Origin: Mucilaginibacter gracilis | GTDB taxonomy: Bacteria > Bacteroidota > Bacteroidia > Sphingobacteriales > Sphingobacteriaceae | DNA: 64,000 nt | Direction of reading: 5' to 3' | NCBI RefSeq assembly: GCF_003633615.1 | Contig: NZ_RBKU01000001.1 | Span: forward strand, 1,612,001 to 1,676,000 | Part shown: positions 27,183 to 36,621 of the stretch, piece by piece | Numbering within the stretch: position 1 is the first letter of the stretch | How the letters are laid out: each line of letters opens with the position of its first letter | Program-made: the position numbers and the translations under genes | The notes under the pieces: generated by a model | The model's database searches: none | What the model saw: the letters and a program-made list of their open reading frames with translations, nothing else | Told to the model about the DNA's origin: nothing

Positions 27183-28409
27183 TTGAATAAAAAGAAAATT
27201 ATAAACGATCCGGTATACGGATTTATCAATATTCCGTCCGAACTGATATTTGATTTGATAGAGCATCCGTACTTTCAGCGGTTGCGCTACATCAAACAAT
27301 TGGGAATGACGCACTTGGTTTACCCCGGTGCGCTGCATACGCGTTTTCACCATGCTTTAGGTGCCATGCACCTCATGAGCTTAACTATAGAAACCCTTTG
27401 CAATAAGGGGCAAGATATAACGCCCCAAGAAGAGGAAGCTGTTACCATTGCTATTTTACTGCACGATATTGGCCACGGCCCTTTTTCGCACGCGCTGGAA
27501 CAAACCATTGTTGAGGGTATATCGCACGAAGACATATCGTCGGTTTTGATGGACAGGCTAAACGAATTGTTTGATGGCCGGCTTAACATGGCAATTGATG
27601 TTTTTAATGGCACCTATCATAAAAAATTTTTGCACCAGTTAGTTTCAAGCCAACTGGATATGGATAGGATGGACTACCTGACAAGGGATAGCTTTTTTAC
27701 CGGCGTCTCCGAAGGGGTGATTAGTTTTGACAGGATAATTAAAATGCTTGACGTTAGAGACGACCATGTGGTTGTTGAAGAAAAAGGTATCTATTCTATC
27801 GAGAAGTTTTTGGTTGCCAGGCGTTTAATGTACTGGCAGGTTTATTTGCATAAAACCGTTATAGCCGCCGAGCTGATGCTGGGCAAAATACTGGAACGTA
27901 GCCGCGAGCTATCATTAGAGGGCGAAAACCTGTTTGCAACCCCCGCGCTCAAATATTTTTTAACAAACAATATTACTATCAACGCTTTTGTAAATAGTAA
28001 CAATGATTTAGATACCTTTGCAAGCCTTGATGATACCGATATTATGTCGGCCATTAAGGTATGGGCAACGCATGATGACTTTATATTATCAATGCTTTGC
28101 AAAAACCTTATCACACGAAATTTATATCATGTTGAGATAAGCAGCGTACCGCCAACTGTAAGCGTAATAAATGAGTTGGTTGCAAACGCTATCGAAAAGT
28201 ATGGCATAACCGAGGATGAAGCCTCGTATTTTGTTTTTACAGATAGTATAACAAATAAGGCTTATAAAATAGGTGATGGTAATATACGTATATTGATGAA
28301 AGATGGTAGCGTGCAGGATATTACAACGGCCAGTGATAATTCTAATTTAGAAGCATTGGCCAAAACCGTAAAAAAATATGTATTATGTTGTATCAAAGGC
28401 TTATTATAA
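27183..28409 (+). CDS. HD-domain phosphohydrolase (SAMHD1/dGTPase-like)
   Basis: A 408-residue cytoplasmic metal-dependent phosphohydrolase. The HD domain shows HTRFHHALGAMHL, the HD doublet in LLHDIGHGPFSHALE and the downstream QLDMDRMDYLTRDS with the fourth ligand. This matches the YdhJ/SAMHD1-like branch that may hydrolyse nucleoside triphosphates or regulatory nucleotides. The start must be TTG at 27183, because a stop lies three codons upstream and the conserved KKIINDPVYGFI begins immediately. It precedes lpxD by 60 bases and is divergent from porX, a grouping I know from other Bacteroidota. Confidence 0.88.
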   Translation: MNKKKIINDPVYGFINIPSELIFDLIEHPYFQRLRYIKQLGMTHLVYPGALHTRFHHALGAMHLMSLTIETLCNKGQDITPQEEEAVTIAILLHDIGHGPFSHALEQTIVEGISHEDISSVLMDRLNELFDGRLNMAIDVFNGTYHKKFLHQLVSSQLDMDRMDYLTRDSFFTGVSEGVISFDRIIKMLDVRDDHVVVEEKGIYSIEKFLVARRLMYWQVYLHKTVIAAELMLGKILERSRELSLEGENLFATPALKYFLTNNITINAFVNSNNDLDTFASLDDTDIMSAIKVWATHDDFILSMLCKNLITRNLYHVEISSVPPTVSVINELVANAIEKYGITEDEASYFVFTDSITNKAYKIGDGNIRILMKDGSVQDITTASDNSNLEALAKTVKKYVLCCIKGLL

Positions 28410-28434
28410 AACGTAATAGACCATTTGATAATAA

Positions 28435-28465
28435 TTTGTTGCTTTAATTTTAACGTTTAAATTTG
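28435..28465 (+). promoter_or_regulatory. Promoter of the lpxD operon
   Basis: TTTG (28435-28438), 19 bases, TAAATTTG (28458-28465) is an exact TTTG-N19-TAnnTTTG match. It ends four bases before the lpxD ATG, so the transcript would be leaderless or nearly so. Confidence 0.65.
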
Positions 28466-28469
28466 TCCG

Positions 28470-29513
28470 ATGCAATTTACCGCACAGCAAATAAGTTTTA
28501 TGCTTAATGGCACCGTAGAGGGTGACCCCAATGTGTCGGTTAATCAACTGGCCAAGATAGAGGATGCAGGTTACGGTTCCCTGTCTTTTTTGGCGAACCC
28601 TAAATACGAGCAGTATTTATATACCACCAATGCATCGGTAGTTATTGTTAATAACGATTTGGTGCTGAGCGAAGAAGTAAAAGCAACCCTGGTAAGGGTT
28701 GAGAATGCTTACAGTGCCTTTACCATTTTGCTAGAAAAATACAATACCATTAAATTAAATAAAACCGGTATTGAGCAGCCAAGCTTTATACATCCATCAG
28801 CAAAAATTGGTGAAAACGCGTATATTGGAGCATTTGCCTATATAGGCCCCGATGTTAAAATTGGTGATAATTGTAAAATATTCCCTAATACCTATATTGC
28901 GGATGGGGTTGTTATTGGCGATAATGTTACGTTGTATGCAGGTGTAAAAATTTATTTCGACTGCCTTATTGGCAACCGCGTAATTATACACTCGGGTACA
29001 ATTATTGGTGGCGATGGTTTTGGCTTTGCACCTAATGCCAACGGTAGCTACACCAAAATAAGCCAGATAGGTAACGTAATACTGGAAGACGACGTAGAAG
29101 TTGGCTCAAACACCACTATCGACAGGGCTACGCTGGGCTCAACCATCATTCGCAGAGGTGTAAAGTTGGATAACCTGATACAAATAGCACATAATGTTGA
29201 AATAGGTGCCGATACCGTGGTTGCGGCGCAAAGCGGGATTTCGGGCAGTTCAAAAATTGGCGAAAATTGCATTATTGGCGGCCAGGTAGGTATTGTGGGG
29301 CACATCAGCATAGCTAAGGGTACACAAATACAGGCAAAATCGGGCATAAGCCGCTCAATTGATATTGCAGGAAAAAAATGGGCCGGTGCTCCGGCATCTG
29401 CTTATACAGATCATATGCGGTCGCAGGTGGTGTTAACGCGTCTGCCCGACTTAGAAAAAAGAATTATTGAATTAGAAAAAATAATTGCTGAATTACGCAC
29501 TGAATCTAAATAA
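28470..29513 (+). CDS. lpxD: UDP-3-O-acylglucosamine N-acyltransferase
   Basis: A 347-residue left-handed beta-helix acyltransferase for the third step of lipid A synthesis. It adds a hydroxyacyl chain from ACP to UDP-3-O-acylglucosamine. The N-terminal uridine-binding domain (about 1-100) precedes hexapeptide repeats such as [22 protein letters not shown]. The catalytic His is in [10 protein letters not shown] near residue 239. The C-terminal helix ends [16 protein letters not shown]. It starts the lpxD-lpxC/fabZ-lpxA cluster, with 27 bases to the next gene. Confidence 0.96.
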   Translation: MQFTAQQISFMLNGTVEGDPNVSVNQLAKIEDAGYGSLSFLANPKYEQYLYTTNASVVIVNNDLVLSEEVKATLVRVENAYSAFTILLEKYNTIKLNKTGIEQPSFIHPSAKIGENAYIGAFAYIGPDVKIGDNCKIFPNTYIADGVVIGDNVTLYAGVKIYFDCLIGNRVIIHSGTIIGGDGFGFAPNANGSYTKISQIGNVILEDDVEVGSNTTIDRATLGSTIIRRGVKLDNLIQIAHNVEIGADTVVAAQSGISGSSKIGENCIIGGQVGIVGHISIAKGTQIQAKSGISRSIDIAGKKWAGAPASAYTDHMRSQVVLTRLPDLEKRIIELEKIIAELRTESK

Positions 29514-29540
29514 ATTAAGCTGCTTGCAATTACAGATAGT

Positions 29541-30947
29541 ATGAATGCGAAACAAAGAACTATAATGACCGAGGTTTCGGTATCGGGCACGGGCTTACAC
29601 ACCGGCGAAAGAGTTACAATGACTTTTAGGCCAGCCGCCGAAAACCATGGTTATAAATTTAGAAGGGTTGATCTGGAAGGTTCGCCGATAATTGAAGCCG
29701 ATGTTGATAATGTTACCGATACATCGCGCGGAACAACAATTACTCAAAATGGCGCCAGCGTAAGCACGATAGAACATGTGCTGGCTGCGCTTGTTGGTTT
29801 AGAGATAGACAATGTTTTGATTGACCTTGACGGGCCCGAAACGCCGATAATGGACGGCAGTTCAATTTTGTTTGTTAATGCCATACTGGAGTCGGGCTTT
29901 ATGGAGCAGGACGCCGACCGGGAGTATTACCATATTACAGATAACATACATTACTCGGAACCAGACCGTAAGGTGGAAATGGTGGCCATGCCGCTTGACG
30001 ATTACCGCTTCACTTGCATGGTTGATTATAACTCGCCGGTGTTGGGCAGCCAGCATGCCAGTATATCAACCATTGCCGAGTTTAAAAAAGAAATAGCATC
30101 GAGCCGTACTTTTTGCTTTTTGCACGAACTGGAAATGCTGTTAAAGCACGACCTGATTAAAGGCGGCGACCTTAACAATGCCATAGTTGTGGTTGACAAG
30201 CATGTTAGCCCCGGCGAATTAGACCACCTGGCTAAATTGTTTAACCGCGAAGATATTGACGTTGCCCCGCAAGGTATATTAAATAATATTGAACTACGCC
30301 ACCAAAACGAGCCTGCCCGCCATAAGCTTTTAGATATGATAGGCGATTTAGCACTGGTTGGTGTGCCAATTAAGGGCCATATTATGGCTGCAAGGCCTGG
30401 CCACGCTGCCAATGTTGCCTTTGCTAAAAAAATAAAAGCCATTATTAAAAAGGAACGCAGCCGCAAACACTTTAAAGTTTACGACCCCAACGCCAAGCCG
30501 GTTTACGATACCGTGCAGATAATGAATATGCTGCCACACCGCTGGCCGTTTTTAATGGTTGATAAAATACTGGAGCTTTCAAAAACGCATGTTGTTGGTT
30601 TAAAGAATGTTACCATGAACGAAGATTTGTTTATGGGGCACTTTCCGGGTTCGCCAATATTTCCGGGTGTTTTGCAAATTGAGGCTATGGTGCAAACCGG
30701 CGGTATTTTAGTACTCAATACGGTGCCCGATCCGGAAAATTATCTTACCTTGTTCTTAAAGATAGAGAATGCTCGTTTTAAAAGCAAAGTAGTACCGGGC
30801 GATACCCTGATATTTTATTGCAATTTACTTCAACCAATTCGGCGTGGTATTGCGCAGATGAAAGGTATTGGAATGGTAGGCGAGCGTATTGTTGTTGAAG
30901 CCGAATTAATGGCGCAAATTGTAAAAGTTAAAGGTTTAGAGGCATGA
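29541..30947 (+). CDS. lpxC: Bifunctional LpxC deacetylase / FabZ hydroxyacyl-ACP dehydratase
   Basis: A 468-residue fusion. Residues 1 to about 305 are LpxC, the zinc deacetylase committing UDP-acyl-GlcNAc to lipid A, with STIEHVLAALVG (zinc His) and ARHKLLDMIGDLALVG (zinc His and Asp). Residues about 320-468 are FabZ, the hot-dog-fold dehydratase of fatty acid synthesis, with MLPHRWPFLMVDKI, and GHFPGSPIFPGVLQIEAM carrying the catalytic His and Glu. The fusion is a known trait of Bacteroidota and couples lipid A commitment to acyl supply. Its stop overlaps the lpxA start by four bases (ATGA). Confidence 0.97.
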   Translation: MNAKQRTIMTEVSVSGTGLHTGERVTMTFRPAAENHGYKFRRVDLEGSPIIEADVDNVTDTSRGTTITQNGASVSTIEHVLAALVGLEIDNVLIDLDGPETPIMDGSSILFVNAILESGFMEQDADREYYHITDNIHYSEPDRKVEMVAMPLDDYRFTCMVDYNSPVLGSQHASISTIAEFKKEIASSRTFCFLHELEMLLKHDLIKGGDLNNAIVVVDKHVSPGELDHLAKLFNREDIDVAPQGILNNIELRHQNEPARHKLLDMIGDLALVGVPIKGHIMAARPGHAANVAFAKKIKAIIKKERSRKHFKVYDPNAKPVYDTVQIMNMLPHRWPFLMVDKILELSKTHVVGLKNVTMNEDLFMGHFPGSPIFPGVLQIEAMVQTGGILVLNTVPDPENYLTLFLKIENARFKSKVVPGDTLIFYCNLLQPIRRGIAQMKGIGMVGERIVVEAELMAQIVKVKGLEA

Positions 30948-31726
30948 TCCAACCACTGGCGTATATACACCCACAAGCAAAAATAGCCGGCAATGTGGTT
31001 ATTGAACCTTTTGTAACTATTGATAAAGACGTTGTAATTGGCGAAGGCACCTGGATAGGGCCCAACGTATCTATTATGAACGGCGCACGCATTGGTAAAA
31101 ACTGCCGTATTTTTCCGGGAGCAGTAATATCGGGCATTCCGCAGGATTTGAAATTTGCAGGTGAAGAAACTACCGTTGAAATTGGCGATAATACAACCAT
31201 CCGCGAATGCGTAACCATTAACCGCGGAACAAAAGACCGTTGGAAAACCGTAATTGGCAACAACTGCCTCATTATGGCTTATTGCCACATTGGGCACGAT
31301 TGTATTGTTGGTAATAATTGCATTTTTAGCAACAACACCACACTGGCCGGCCACGTTACTATTGACGATTATGTGGTACTGGCGGGTATGGTTGCCATAC
31401 ACCAGTTTTGCCACGTAGGTTCGCATGCGTTTGTAACCGGTGGTTCGTTAGTGCGTAAAGATGTGCCGCCATATGTAAAGGCCGCCCGCGAGCCACTATC
31501 ATATGTGGGTATTAACTCGGTAGGTTTGCGCCGCAGAGGGTACTCATCACAACAAATAAACGAGATACAGGATATTTACCGTACCATCTTCATCAAAAAA
31601 CACAATTTTACCAAAGCGCTTGATATCATAGAAGCCGAAAGCCAACCTACCGAAATACGCGACGAGATTTTGGATTTTATCCGCAACTCAAACCGCGGTA
31701 TCATGAAGGGTTTTGGTAATCAGTAA
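30944..31726 (+). CDS. lpxA: UDP-N-acetylglucosamine O-acyltransferase
   Basis: A 260-residue left-handed beta-helix enzyme for the first step of lipid A synthesis. Hexapeptide repeats run from YIHPQAKIAGNVVIEPF. The catalytic His is in IMAYCHIGHDC, and LAGHVTIDDYVVLAGMVAIHQFC follows. The C-terminal helical domain begins near residue 190 (GLRRRGYSSQQINEIQDIYR). Its start overlaps lpxC-fabZ by four bases, which indicates translational coupling. Confidence 0.97.
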   Translation: MIQPLAYIHPQAKIAGNVVIEPFVTIDKDVVIGEGTWIGPNVSIMNGARIGKNCRIFPGAVISGIPQDLKFAGEETTVEIGDNTTIRECVTINRGTKDRWKTVIGNNCLIMAYCHIGHDCIVGNNCIFSNNTTLAGHVTIDDYVVLAGMVAIHQFCHVGSHAFVTGGSLVRKDVPPYVKAAREPLSYVGINSVGLRRRGYSSQQINEIQDIYRTIFIKKHNFTKALDIIEAESQPTEIRDEILDFIRNSNRGIMKGFGNQ

Positions 31727-31729
31727 ATT

Positions 31730-31819
31730 AGTTCATGGTTCATAGATAATAGTTCATAGCCTGATTCTATAAATCATTGTAAAAGTTCACCATGATCTAT
31801 GAACCATCAACCATGAACT
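31730..31819. repeat. Inverted repeat (TTCATGGTTCATAGAT) spanning a start codon
   Basis: The left arm at 31730-31747 (AGTTCATGGTTCATAGAT) is inverted at 31795-31819, where a seven-base CAACCAT duplication interrupts the arm. The right arm contains both candidate ATG codons of the ABC ATPase gene. Confidence 0.75.
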
Positions 31820-32448
31820 CAATATCCATTTCCCTCCAAAACATAGGCCGCCGCTTTAACCGCGATTGGATATTCAGGGATGTAAATTATAGTTTTGGTA
31901 ACAACCTGGCTTATGCCATTTTGGGGCCAAACGGTTCGGGTAAATCTACTTTGCTGCAAATACTCACCGGCAGCTTAACCCCGTCGGCAGGAACAATAGA
32001 TTTTTTAGTTGGCGATAAACCCGTTGAGATAGAAGCGGTTTACAAGCACCTGAGTTTTGCTGCCCCCTACCAGGAATTAATTGAAGAATTTACGCTGGAC
32101 GAAATGATTGATTTTCATTTCCAATTCAAAAAATACCGGGACGGTTTAAATAAGGCTGCTATTGTTAACTTGCTGGGTTTACAAACCAGTAAAAACAAAT
32201 TGCTCCGCTATTTTTCGTCGGGCATGAAACAGCGTACCAAACTTGCCCTTGCCTTTTGTGCCGATACCGAAATGTTAATGCTTGATGAGCCTACGTCAAA
32301 CCTTGATGCCCAGGGCGTAGAGTGGTACCTGCAACTTGCCGAAAAGTTTGCCACTAACCGCCTAACCATTATTTGCTCCAACCAACCGCACGAATACGGC
32401 TTTTGCAGCCAAACCCTCAACATCAGCAATTATAAAAAGCAAAGTTGA
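31813..32448 (+). CDS. ABC transporter ATP-binding protein
   Basis: A 211-residue ATPase domain. Walker A is GPNGSGKSTL, the signature is YFSSGMKQRTKLALAF (a SSGMKQR variant of LSGGQ) and Walker B is MLMLDEPTSNLD. The H-loop is reduced: IICSNQPHEYGF contains His after a Gln-Pro. I prefer the ATG at 31813; the ATG at 31792 lies deeper in the inverted repeat. No permease gene is nearby. CcmA-like heme exporter ATPases have similar size and signature, but this is not enough to name it. It follows lpxA on the same strand with an 86-base gap containing the repeat. Confidence 0.8.
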   Translation: MNSISISLQNIGRRFNRDWIFRDVNYSFGNNLAYAILGPNGSGKSTLLQILTGSLTPSAGTIDFLVGDKPVEIEAVYKHLSFAAPYQELIEEFTLDEMIDFHFQFKKYRDGLNKAAIVNLLGLQTSKNKLLRYFSSGMKQRTKLALAFCADTEMLMLDEPTSNLDAQGVEWYLQLAEKFATNRLTIICSNQPHEYGFCSQTLNISNYKKQS

Positions 32449-32514
32449 GTTCCGTTTTTTCGTGCCTACATTTTATTTTATTAGTTTTAAGCTTCTAATA
32501 AAAAAAGCATTATA

Positions 32515-35358
32515 ATGATAAAAAAACTCTTACTAAGCACCTGCATATCGGCTATAGCTTTGGGCACTTTGGGGCAAGCCAAGCTTGTTGAAAAAGTAAC
32601 GCGCAAGGGCAACGAAATTGTAATACCATACGAAAAATATGTTTTGCCCAACGGCTTAACGCTGATATTGCACGAAGACCACTCGGACCCGGTAGCGCAT
32701 GTGGATATAACTTACCACGTTGGTTCGGCACGCGAAGAGATAGGTAAATCGGGCTTTGCTCACTTTTTTGAGCATATGATGTTTGAGGGATCCGATCACG
32801 TAAAGGATAAGCAGCACTTTAAGCTGATAACCGAGGCTGGCGGAACCCTAAATGGCTCAACCAACCTTGACCGTACCAATTATTTTGAAACCGTGCCAAG
32901 CAACCAGTTAGAAAAAATGCTTTGGCTGGAATCTGACAGGATGGGGTTTTTATTGAACGCCGTTACGCAAGAAAAATTTGAGATACAAAGAGCAACCGTT
33001 AAAAACGAGCGCGGTCAAAATTACGATAACCGCCCATACGGTTTAATGAGCGAATATGTATCAAAAAACCTTTACCCATACGGGCACCCGTACTCGTGGT
33101 TAACCATTGGTTATATTGAAGAGTTAAATAAAGTGGGCGTTAACGATTTAAAAAACTTTTTTTTACGCTGGTATAACCCCAATAACGCCACGCTAACCAT
33201 TGCAGGCGATATTAACGCCAAACAAACCATTGCCTGGGTTGAAAAATATTTTGGCCCTATACCGCGCGGCCCCGTGGCAGCAAAAATGCATTTGCCTCCG
33301 CCTGTATTAACTGCCGATAGGTATGTATCGTACACCGATAACTATGCGCAATTACCGTTATTAAGCATTACTTACCCCGGTGTTGAGGCTTATAATAAAG
33401 ACGAAGCGGCATTGGATGCCCTGGCGGCCATTATTGGCAGGGGTAACAACTCCATATTGTATCAAAACCTGGTAAAAACGCGTAAGGCAGTACAGGCTAC
33501 TATGAACTCGCGCAACTCCGAGCTATCGGGCGAGATAAGCCTTACTGTTGTGCCTTATCCGGGGCAAACCCTTGCAGAGATGAAAGCAGGAGTAGAGCAA
33601 TCGTTTAAAGATTTTGAGGCCCGCGGCGTATCCGACGAGGATTTAAAACGCATTAAAGGTAGTTCCGAAGCTCAATATATTAACGGGCTGGCAAGTGTAT
33701 CGGGCAAGGCATCTGAGCTGGCCTTAGCTCAAACCCTAACCGGCAACCCCAACCAGATACAAAACGAACTGAAAGAAATTGACGCCGTTACCAAAGAAGA
33801 TGTGATGCGCGTTTATAACCAATATGTAAAAGGTAAGCCAGCAGTTATTTTAAGTGTATTGCCCAAGGGGAAAGAAGATATGCGCCTTGCTGCTGATAAT
33901 TACACCATTGATAAATCGGGCTACAAAGCGCCGGATTACGGTTACGCCAGCTTAAAATACAATAAGGCTGTTGATAATTTCGATCGTAGTAAAACACCGC
34001 CTGCTGGTCCGGCAGTTGTTATTAAGGCTCCGGCTTTCTGGACGGCTAAAACCACCAATGGCATTGATATGATTGGCACCTTTAATAACGAAATACCAAC
34101 GGTATCGGTTTCGTTATCAATTAAAGGTGGCGGTTTGTTAATGGCTAAAGATGCGGCGAAGGCTGGTTTACCATCAATTACAGCAAGTATGCTTAATGAT
34201 GCTACCGAAAAATATACCGCCGAGGCACTAAGCTCCGAACTGCAAAAATTAGGAAGTTCGATTGTTGCTACAGCAGATGATTACGAAATGGGTTTCCGCG
34301 TAGCCGCGTTAAAGAAAAACCTTGCACCAACAATGGCACTTTTAGAAGAGCGCTTATTGCATCCTAAATTTACACAAGATGCGCTCGACCGTATTAAAAA
34401 ACAAGCCATACAGGGTTTAAAAAATGCTAAAACCCAACCGGCTTTTGTGGCCAGCAGTGTTTACGACAAGTTGTTAAAAGGTACTAAAAACATAAGCACC
34501 TACGCAGTATCGGGCACACCCGAAACTGTAGCCAATATTACCCTGGCCGATGTGCAGGCATTTTATGATAACAACTTTTCGCCATCTGTTAGCGAGGTGG
34601 TAGTGGTTGGCGATATTACCGAGGCAGAGGCCCGTGCTAAACTTGCCTTTTTAAATGGCTGGAAAACAAAAACGGTTGATATACCGGCACCGGCTGCCGG
34701 TAATACTTTTAGCCAAACTAAACTATATCTGGTTAATGTGCCAAAGGCTGCCCAGTCGGAAATAAGGATTGGTTACCAAACCAACCTGACGTATGATGCC
34801 CTTGGCGAATTTTACCGTGCCGGAATTATGGACTTTGCCCTTGGCGGTGGTTTTAACAGCCGTATTAATTTAAACCTTCGCGAAGATAAGGGTTGGACGT
34901 ATGGTGCAAGTTCGCGCTTTACAGGCGATAAATACGATGGATCGTTTGTGGCTGCGGCTGGCGTTAAAGCTGGTGCTACCGATAGTTCGGTTGTGGAGTT
35001 TATCAAGGAGATTAAAAATTATCAGCAAAAAGGCATCACACCTGCCGAGCTGGTTTTTACCAAAGCCTCTATTAGTCAAAGCGACGCCCGTAAATACGAA
35101 ACAAATGCGCAAAAAGCTGCCTTTTTAAGCCGGATACAGGAATATAATTTGAAGCCAACTTTTGCCGACGAGCAAAACAAAGTATTACAAGGTATAACCA
35201 AAGCAGAAGTTGATGCTTTGGCGGCCAAGTATTTGGATTTGAATAAGATGATTATATTGGTAGTTGGCGATAAAGACAGGATTTTGCCTGGCCTGCAAAA
35301 ACTGGGATATGATATTGTTGAATTAAATGCCGATGGGGAGCCTTTGGCCAATAAATAG
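32515..35358 (+). CDS. Secreted M16-family zinc metallopeptidase, two-domain
   Basis: A 947-residue protein with an N-terminal signal peptide (MIKKLLLSTCISAIALGTLGQA). The active N-terminal half has the inverted zinc motif HFFEH in AHFFEHMMFEG (about residues 82-86) and the downstream Glu in ENERGQNYDN-type context (VKNERGQNYDN). The C-terminal half repeats the fold without the zinc motif, as usual for a one-chain M16B/pitrilysin pair. It probably degrades peptides in the periplasm. It sits between the ABC ATPase and efp genes on the same strand and may be an insertion into the lpxA-efp neighbourhood seen in relatives. Confidence 0.92.
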   Translation: MIKKLLLSTCISAIALGTLGQAKLVEKVTRKGNEIVIPYEKYVLPNGLTLILHEDHSDPVAHVDITYHVGSAREEIGKSGFAHFFEHMMFEGSDHVKDKQHFKLITEAGGTLNGSTNLDRTNYFETVPSNQLEKMLWLESDRMGFLLNAVTQEKFEIQRATVKNERGQNYDNRPYGLMSEYVSKNLYPYGHPYSWLTIGYIEELNKVGVNDLKNFFLRWYNPNNATLTIAGDINAKQTIAWVEKYFGPIPRGPVAAKMHLPPPVLTADRYVSYTDNYAQLPLLSITYPGVEAYNKDEAALDALAAIIGRGNNSILYQNLVKTRKAVQATMNSRNSELSGEISLTVVPYPGQTLAEMKAGVEQSFKDFEARGVSDEDLKRIKGSSEAQYINGLASVSGKASELALAQTLTGNPNQIQNELKEIDAVTKEDVMRVYNQYVKGKPAVILSVLPKGKEDMRLAADNYTIDKSGYKAPDYGYASLKYNKAVDNFDRSKTPPAGPAVVIKAPAFWTAKTTNGIDMIGTFNNEIPTVSVSLSIKGGGLLMAKDAAKAGLPSITASMLNDATEKYTAEALSSELQKLGSSIVATADDYEMGFRVAALKKNLAPTMALLEERLLHPKFTQDALDRIKKQAIQGLKNAKTQPAFVASSVYDKLLKGTKNISTYAVSGTPETVANITLADVQAFYDNNFSPSVSEVVVVGDITEAEARAKLAFLNGWKTKTVDIPAPAAGNTFSQTKLYLVNVPKAAQSEIRIGYQTNLTYDALGEFYRAGIMDFALGGGFNSRINLNLREDKGWTYGASSRFTGDKYDGSFVAAAGVKAGATDSSVVEFIKEIKNYQQKGITPAELVFTKASISQSDARKYETNAQKAAFLSRIQEYNLKPTFADEQNKVLQGITKAEVDALAAKYLDLNKMIILVVGDKDRILPGLQKLGYDIVELNADGEPLANK

Positions 35359-35361
35359 TTA

Positions 35362-35393
35362 CTTGTAATTTTCAACTCAAGTGGCTAAGTTTG
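35362..35393 (+). promoter_or_regulatory. Promoter of efp
   Basis: TTG (35363-35365), 20 bases, TAAGTTTG (35386-35393) match the Bacteroidota consensus. The ATG lies 23 bases downstream. Confidence 0.55.
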
Positions 35394-35416
35394 CGGTTTA
35401 ATTTTTAAGGATTTTT

Positions 35417-35980
35417 ATGTCTAAAGCTTCGGAAATAAAAAATGGAAGTATACTTCGCTTTAATGGCGAACTGATACAGGTGGAAGAGTTTATACACCGC
35501 ACACCTGGCAACCTGCGTGCCTTTTACCAGGCGCGTATGCGTAACATTAAGAGCGGTAAACTGGTTGAATACCGTTTCCGCACGGATGAAGATGTTGAAA
35601 TTGCCCGCGTTGAAACAAACGACTACCAGTTTTTATATATGGACGGCGATGCTTTGGTGGTAATGGACAACACCACTTACGACCAATTTAACGTACCAAA
35701 AGGCTTATTTGGCCCGGCAGTGAAATTTTTAAAAGAGGGCACCAACGTAATAGTGGCCTTTGAAAGCGAAGAGCCTATTATGGGCCAAATGCCCAACTCG
35801 GCCGAGCTGGAAATTACTTATACCGAACCTGCCGTTAAGGGTGATACATCAAGCGGAGCTTTAAAAAGTGCTACCGTTGAAACAGGTGCCGAAATTAAGG
35901 TACCCCTGTTTGTAAACATTGGCGATAAGGTAAAGGTTGATACCGCAACCGGCAGCTACGTTGAGCGTGTTAAAGGATAA
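35417..35980 (+). CDS. efp: Elongation factor P
   Basis: A 187-residue three-domain beta-barrel factor that relieves ribosome stalling at proline runs. The N-terminal KOW-like domain contains the loop HRTPGNLRAFYQ. The residue following Pro-Gly, which in E. coli is the beta-lysylated Lys34, is Asn32 here, with Arg34 two residues later. As far as I recall this loop is usual in Bacteroidota EF-P, so it is a family variant rather than damage. The OB domains end GSYVERVKG. A terminator follows directly. Confidence 0.96.
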   Translation: MSKASEIKNGSILRFNGELIQVEEFIHRTPGNLRAFYQARMRNIKSGKLVEYRFRTDEDVEIARVETNDYQFLYMDGDALVVMDNTTYDQFNVPKGLFGPAVKFLKEGTNVIVAFESEEPIMGQMPNSAELEITYTEPAVKGDTSSGALKSATVETGAEIKVPLFVNIGDKVKVDTATGSYVERVKG

Positions 35981-36000
35981 TTAATATAATTTAAATATGG

Positions 36001-36024
36001 AAAGCCCCGAAAGGGGCTTTTTTG
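36001..36024 (+). terminator. Terminator after efp
   Basis: AAAGCCCCGAAAGGGGCTTTTTT forms a short GC-rich stem with a T run, beginning 21 bases after the efp stop. Confidence 0.85.
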
Positions 36025-36045
36025 TTGCCAACCAAAACTAAAAAA

Positions 36046-36621
36046 TTGAATAGCAAACAACAACTACGTAAACTGTACCTAAGTAAGCGAATGGAACTTT
36101 CGCCGGAAGAATATCAATCGGGGAATGATAAATTGCTTGGCCATTTCGAAAAGATTGATCTGGAGGGTATTAAATGCATCCACTTATTTTTGCCGATGCT
36201 TGAACGGAGGGAACCTGATACTTTTTTGATAATAAGTTGGTTGAAGCAAAATTACCCTGCCATTAGGTTAGCCTTTTCTAAATCTGACTTTGCTACAACC
36301 AGCATGCAGCATTTTTTGGATGATGAGCACCTTGAAATAGATAGTAATGATTTTGGTATCCCCGAGCCAATTGCAGGGACTATAATTGATGTAACCGAAA
36401 TAGATATGGTGATTGTGCCCCTTTTAGCTTTTGATAAGCAAGGCTACCGCGTAGGTTACGGAAAGGGTTTTTATGATAGGTTTATGGCCCAGTGCAAACC
36501 CGGCACCCAATTTATTGGCCTATCGTTTTTTGAACCTGTGGATACGATAGAAGATAGTAATGAATACGATGTGCGCCTGCATAAATGCCTTACTACGCAA
36601 ACCCTGTGGGCGTTTAGCTAG
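36046..36621 (+). CDS. 5-formyltetrahydrofolate cyclo-ligase
   Basis: A 191-residue enzyme that converts 5-formyl-THF to 5,10-methenyl-THF with ATP, recycling a stored folate. Family motifs are QQLRKLYLSKRMELS, IHLFLPMLERREPDT, VIVPLLAFDKQGYRVGYGKG with FYDRF. No ATG precedes the conserved start. The TTG at 36046 (MNSKQQLRK) gives a normal N-terminus; an earlier TTG at 36022 would fall inside the efp terminator. The stop overlaps by four bases that of the convergent DUF922 gene. Confidence 0.87.
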   Translation: MNSKQQLRKLYLSKRMELSPEEYQSGNDKLLGHFEKIDLEGIKCIHLFLPMLERREPDTFLIISWLKQNYPAIRLAFSKSDFATTSMQHFLDDEHLEIDSNDFGIPEPIAGTIIDVTEIDMVIVPLLAFDKQGYRVGYGKGFYDRFMAQCKPGTQFIGLSFFEPVDTIEDSNEYDVRLHKCLTTQTLWAFS

